Shown piece after piece: positions 59,841-64,000 of a DNA stretch of 64,000 nt. The notes below the pieces were generated by a model, which saw nothing but the letters and a program-made list of their open reading frames with translations, did no database searches and was not told where the DNA came from. The stretch's first letter is position 1. Every line of letters starts with the position of its first letter. Source of the DNA: Grifola frondosa (taxonomy: Eukaryota; Basidiomycota; Agaricomycetes; Polyporales; Grifolaceae). The stretch is taken from contig LUGG01000056.1 of assembly GCA_001683735.1 (NCBI GenBank), positions 18,393-82,392 on the forward strand, read 5' to 3'. The translations under genes and the position numbers were made by a program.

Positions 59841-62435
59841 TCACATAATCACACAGTTCGAGTCATCTTCCGCCTTCTGCGTGGCGATACCCATCTCCGC
59901 AAACGTCTGTGGACCCCTGGTCGGCGGCCTCTGTGGGGGAGAGTCCGCCGCAGGCTCTGCAGAAGGGCCCTGCGGGGGAGCCGGGCCTCCACTCGGCTTA
60001 CTCTGTGGTCTGCCATGAGGACGAAGAGGAGTGGTAGACGCTGGAGGACTGTGCGAAGGCGACTGAGTGCCTGAACCAGGATCAACGAGGCTGTATCGCG
60101 TAGCGTTGGCAAATGGTCGCGCCTGCGCAGGTGACTGTGACGAAGCAGGACGCATACGCGGACTAGTTGGATTTTGCTGTGGAACAGTACCCGGCTGCGC
60201 CGCAGCGGCGGCCGAAATCGGGCGGCGAGGTGGATGTTGGCCCTCGACAGGCGGAAGACTTGCGGGTATACCCATTTGAGGGGGGGAGCTGCTCACCGCA
60301 GAACTAAATCCTGCGGAGGCGCCTGCAGCCGTTAACCCTCCGTGGCGGGGACCTGCGGGGCCACCTATCAACGAATTCTTCCGGATGTTGTTCACGATAC
60401 GCTGGCTTTGCGCGGCAGGTACGGGAAGAGCTGATGCACCCGGGATAGCCTGGGAGCGTTGTTTGGCTTGCGTACGTTTGCGAACTAACGTTACGTCCGC
60501 GAGGTTCTCGTGCTGCTCGCGCGAGAGGGCTTGTGGCGATGGCTGTGAGAGAGCTTGAAGACGCTCTGAGGCGTCCGTATTTCCATGATTAGCAGCCTGA
60601 AAAAATACGCAAATGGTCACCATCAGCAATGTACGGTCGATGGGAAAAGAACGTTGTACCTTAGTGTACCACTTCCTCGCAGCATCGATATCTTTCGGAC
60701 CTCCCACGCCTACTTCCGAATAATAGCCCAGAGCGAACTCAGCGCTGGGTAGCCCCTTCAAGGCCGCCTTCTCCGCAAACGTCCACGCAAGCGCCTCATC
60801 CTTCTCAAACGCGCCCTCTGCGCCGCACAGGAACCATTTGCTGAGCGCCATATCCGCCTCGATCTCACCCTGCTGGCTTGCAAGCGAGTAGTACTGCACG
60901 CTGAGAAGCGCGTCGAATGGGAATGGCGGTGTCGCGAATTCGTACGCGTGTCCGAGCTTGTACTGCGCGGGCGAAAAGTTGAGGTATGCGGCACGCTCGA
61001 GGTGCCGACGTGCCTCTGCTTGCGGAGACGATCCTGGAGGGATGAACGGTGCGAAGAATTGTGGAGGAATAGACACGTGGGAGAACTCGTCCAGTAGGAG
61101 TAGACCGTATACATACGCAGGCTGTGGGACGTCGACAGTCGCTAGAGTAGCAGCGCGATTGAGCAAAGGAAGAGCAGCCTCAGGCGATGCACGACAATTG
61201 AGCTGGCCCATGAGGTTGGCCATGCCCATGCGCTATAAGGCCCGTCAGACAATATCGTCACAAAGAGCCAAGGATAGTGCGCACGTAGATGCAGCTCTCA
61301 ATTCCATACTTCATTCCCCGCTCAAAACAGTCTTTCGCATGCACAACATCTCCAAAGTTCTCGTAGTCCCTCCCAAGTTTAAACCAAGAAGAATGGTATC
61401 CGGCTTTAGCAGCCTGCTCGAAATCTCTGAACGCGATCCTCGGATTGTGCCCGATAAACTTCGGATAAGCGCCAGTTGACTCTGCGGACGCCCGCAAATA
61501 GATGGCTTCTGCGACGTGGAGAGGAATGGGTGACTGTGGAGGCTGAGGAGAAGATATTTGCAGTACGAGAGATACAGCGACGTTGACCAGGCGCTGCAAC
61601 TCTGGATCATCAATCCGTGCTGGTCCAATGGCGGGATCAGCAGAGGTGGAGTTAGTACGGGCAATCAGCTGTTGTGCGCGATCAACCAGAGAGAGAACAT
61701 CTCGACACCAGACAACCTTGCGAGCTGGATCATACGATGGCTGCTGGACAACAGCCAACTGAGATGACAGGACGGAAACGGAGGGTAGTGGCGCTGTCAA
61801 GGAGGGAGGGCCCGTTGTGACGGCAGCTTGTGGAGGCGAAGCGACACGGGGTTGACAGAAAGACCTGAGAAAGACGCTGACAGGGATGGCTGGTGCTGAG
61901 CTCGAGGATGGAGATTAGGGGAGTATGGTGCAGGATAAGTGGTAGAGGGGGGCTGATTGGCGAGCCACGGACTCCAGTCCGAGCCCTGGGGTGGTGGAAG
62001 GGGACTGGGGCCGCGGCTGATTGGGCCACCAGGGACAGGAAAGCTCGGTGCTTGATTGGGAGAATGCTGGTGAGGGAAATAGGGAGATTGAACGAATGGG
62101 TGAGAAATGGAATTAACTGGAGGCAGCACGACCTCCCCAGGACGGTAAGATGGCATTTGGGCAGCTTGCTCGTCAAGGGAGCGAGCCATCTTGGAGTGGG
62201 AGATTGGAGAGTGTTTTTGGAACTGTAATCGAGAGCAAACTCACATTGGCAGGAAGATCAGGCTGGAGCTTATGAGGCCTCGGAGCCACGAGAGGATCCT
62301 CAAAATGGGGAGGGGACTGAAATTGATCCGGCTTGAAGTCAGGAGGGAGAGGGGGAGAATGGGGGGAGCCTCCTGGGAGCGTCTTGGCTGGTCGTAGTCG
62401 TCAAAAGGTCGAGGTGGAACGGGAGGTGTAGCCAT
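59841..62435 (-). CDS. SKT5: Sel1-repeat protein, Skt5/Chs4-like chitin synthase activator
   Basis: Starts MATPPVPPRPFDDYDQPRRS at 62435. Pro-rich N-terminus, then Sel1 repeats: AEAIYLRASAESTGAYPKFI, DFEQAAKAGYHSSWFKLGRD, MGMANLMGQLNC, AEARRHLERAAYLNFSPAQY, DMALSKWFLCGAEGAFEKDE and SAEFALGYYSEVGVGGPKDI with DAARKWYTKV. A long disordered tail ends in CVIM, a CaaX box for farnesylation, as in yeast Skt5. The yeast protein activates chitin synthase III at the bud neck; here it is inferred to do the same for a class IV-type chitin synthase. Introns at about 62247-62190, 61286-61232 and 60662-60598. One C is missing in a C run at about 62368 and one base near 61850. Confidence 0.85.
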
Positions 62436-64000
62436 GGTCAATTCTCCTTCCTTAGGTAGTTGCAAATATAATCAGTCCAGCGCGCTCGGATTTGTCTTCC
62501 CGCGGTGTCAGTGTCCAGGCGATGTCTCTGCTTTTGGCGTCGCGCTTTGGCGTCTTGCTGGGCTGTTCGGGGATGACAGTGATATAGTAGATGAGAAGGT
62601 TAGATGGAGCAGTGCGAGCGCAGCAGGAGGAGGCGGTTGTGGCTGCTAGGCGGTGGCTGCTAGTGGCTGCCAGCGGATACCCTTGACATCCGATTGGAAT
62701 CGATCAAGCGTGTCGACCTTGCCTTCCTAACAGTTCCTAACCGTTCCGTCTGAATCTTCGCGTCCGCAGCAATCCGACCGACTCAACGTTCTGCACTAGC
62801 ATGGCCGATGTTCCAAATTGTCGAGTCCAGGAATCGCAGCAGCTCACTTAGCGCTCGGTGGGGAGCGCTCGCAATCAATCTCTGCTGAGACTCTGAACGT
62901 CGTTTCGTCTCACCGCTCGTACTACCGTTGTAACTGTGCAAGAGGAGCAGTGTCAGACGGTCCACGCACTGCAACTGTCGTTAGTGTGAGGAATAACTCA
63001 ACAATAATGGCTATATATCTGCAAACTCTGACAAAACGAATTGCAAAGTTCGCGTGTGCGGGATGCCCATACATTTCGTGACATATTCTCCACCACCGGT
63101 TCTCCAAGAAATGCTTTCCATCGTCTCCACGGACGAGAGTGGCTTTACCGCAGTGCGTCTCATAGATAACCAAGTAAATCCAGGAACAAATCAGAAGTCC
63201 CATGTCCCTGGTGATTTGGACGCGTCTCGGTATGCCTCTATTCATCTACAGATATTGGAGCCTCGCGATAACGGGCGTAAGCTGTGCGGGACCTCGCACC
63301 TCATGCAAGAAAGCAAACGACAACTCGGACAACTCTATGCTTATTGTTGGTGCGGTGTCGGCATTCTGTCTGATAAATAATATGCGGGGGTCACAGCTTT
63401 TCTGTCGAAGGTCATTTCTTATAGCTCACACTGGTAGAGGGATGTCCTATAAGAATCTCATGCTGGTCGACTTCGTCGAAGCCGTCCACTGCCGGACTTA
63501 ATTCAACGAGGAAACCGTCCTTGTAACGCAGACACCGCCCGTACGACAACAAGCAAATCAGTATACCAAGCAAATGGGTAACATCTACCTTTCGGACTAT
63601 AGGACCTACAGTCGTATGTACATTAGGACTATTAATAACGTCGACCTAAATATGTTTGTTACATAGGGTGGTGTACTCTTGTGTCCCCAGTATCCCGAAC
63701 TTGAAGTGTTGGCGGTGACGCACATGGACCAATTTAGGTCCTAGTCCCAGTCAACGCACTGTCGGACAAATACGATACACAAGCCGTTGATGACGTGTAA
63801 TATCCACCATGTCATTAAGAAAAGGCGTTGCCGTTTGATTCGTCTGCATGGCTTGCTTCTGTGAATGCGTGTGCGATACAGGCTAGCGACCAGAGTTTCA
63901 GCATGATCTATACATAATTCTGACCTATCAATATCGCAGATTAAGCACCAATACCTCAATGTTAGGTCTAGAAACATAAAGAGATAAGATAAGATAAAGT
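62436..64000. other. Right edge, no gene recognised
   Basis: First 300 bases are the 5' region of the Skt5-like gene. After that only short frames on both strands; some (63.0-63.5 kb) have hydrophobic stretches but no family could be named. The last 20 bases are an AAGATAAGATAAGATAAAG repeat. Confidence 0.4.

Overview
The window is nuclear DNA from a filamentous basidiomycete, most likely an Agaricomycete. Genes are split by many 45-70 nt introns with GT...AG ends. The blue-light receptor has the white-collar-1 layout without the C-terminal GATA zinc finger usual in ascomycetes. The best-matching families (Fus3/Kss1-type MAPK, aryl-alcohol dehydrogenase, GH20 hexosaminidase, Skt5 with a CaaX box) fit a wood- or litter-decay fungus. 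No rRNA, tRNA, CRISPR array or prokaryotic operon was seen.

Layout. 1-0.93 kb: decayed gag-like repeat gene. 1.26-6.46 kb: AT-rich, CpG-poor island holding an element with roughly 370-390 bp terminal inverted repeats and the relic of a transposon-associated ORF. 6.9-11.3 kb: CCCH zinc-finger gene and pheromone-type MAP kinase, divergent. 11.6-13.3 kb: 6-phosphogluconate-dehydrogenase-like pseudogene. 13.7-18.6 kb: mitochondrial dehydrogenase kinase and WC-1, convergent. 20.3-22.0 kb: fructose-bisphosphate aldolase. 23.7-29.1 kb: ADP/ATP carrier and an Spt21/Ams2-like regulator, divergent. 30.0-39.9 kb: three copies of a kinase-like gene and four copies or remnants of a small partner gene, interrupted by two tiny Tyr/Cys-rich genes and ribosomal protein L10. 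40.4-42.8 kb: GH20 hexosaminidase. 42.8-48.0 kb: gene-poor block with OPT-transporter and aryl-alcohol-dehydrogenase pseudogenes. 48.1-52.9 kb: dynactin p27 and a BTB plus CAP-Gly protein, divergent. 53.8-62.4 kb: NCS1 permease, zinc alcohol dehydrogenase, F-box protein and Skt5/Chs4-like chitin synthase activator.

The best candidate for an undescribed system is the 30-40 kb region. A divergent pair (a roughly 290-residue kinase-like protein plus a roughly 120-residue protein of unknown family) occurs twice head to head, with further decayed copies between and beside them.

Many otherwise well-preserved genes carry isolated one-base frame shifts, mostly in runs of C, G or T. Restoring one base per break returns the summed exon length to a multiple of three in the MAPK, PDK, aldolase, WC-1 and CCCH genes. 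I read these as assembly errors rather than gene death. The genes called pseudogenes instead carry stop codons, multiple shifts or missing segments.
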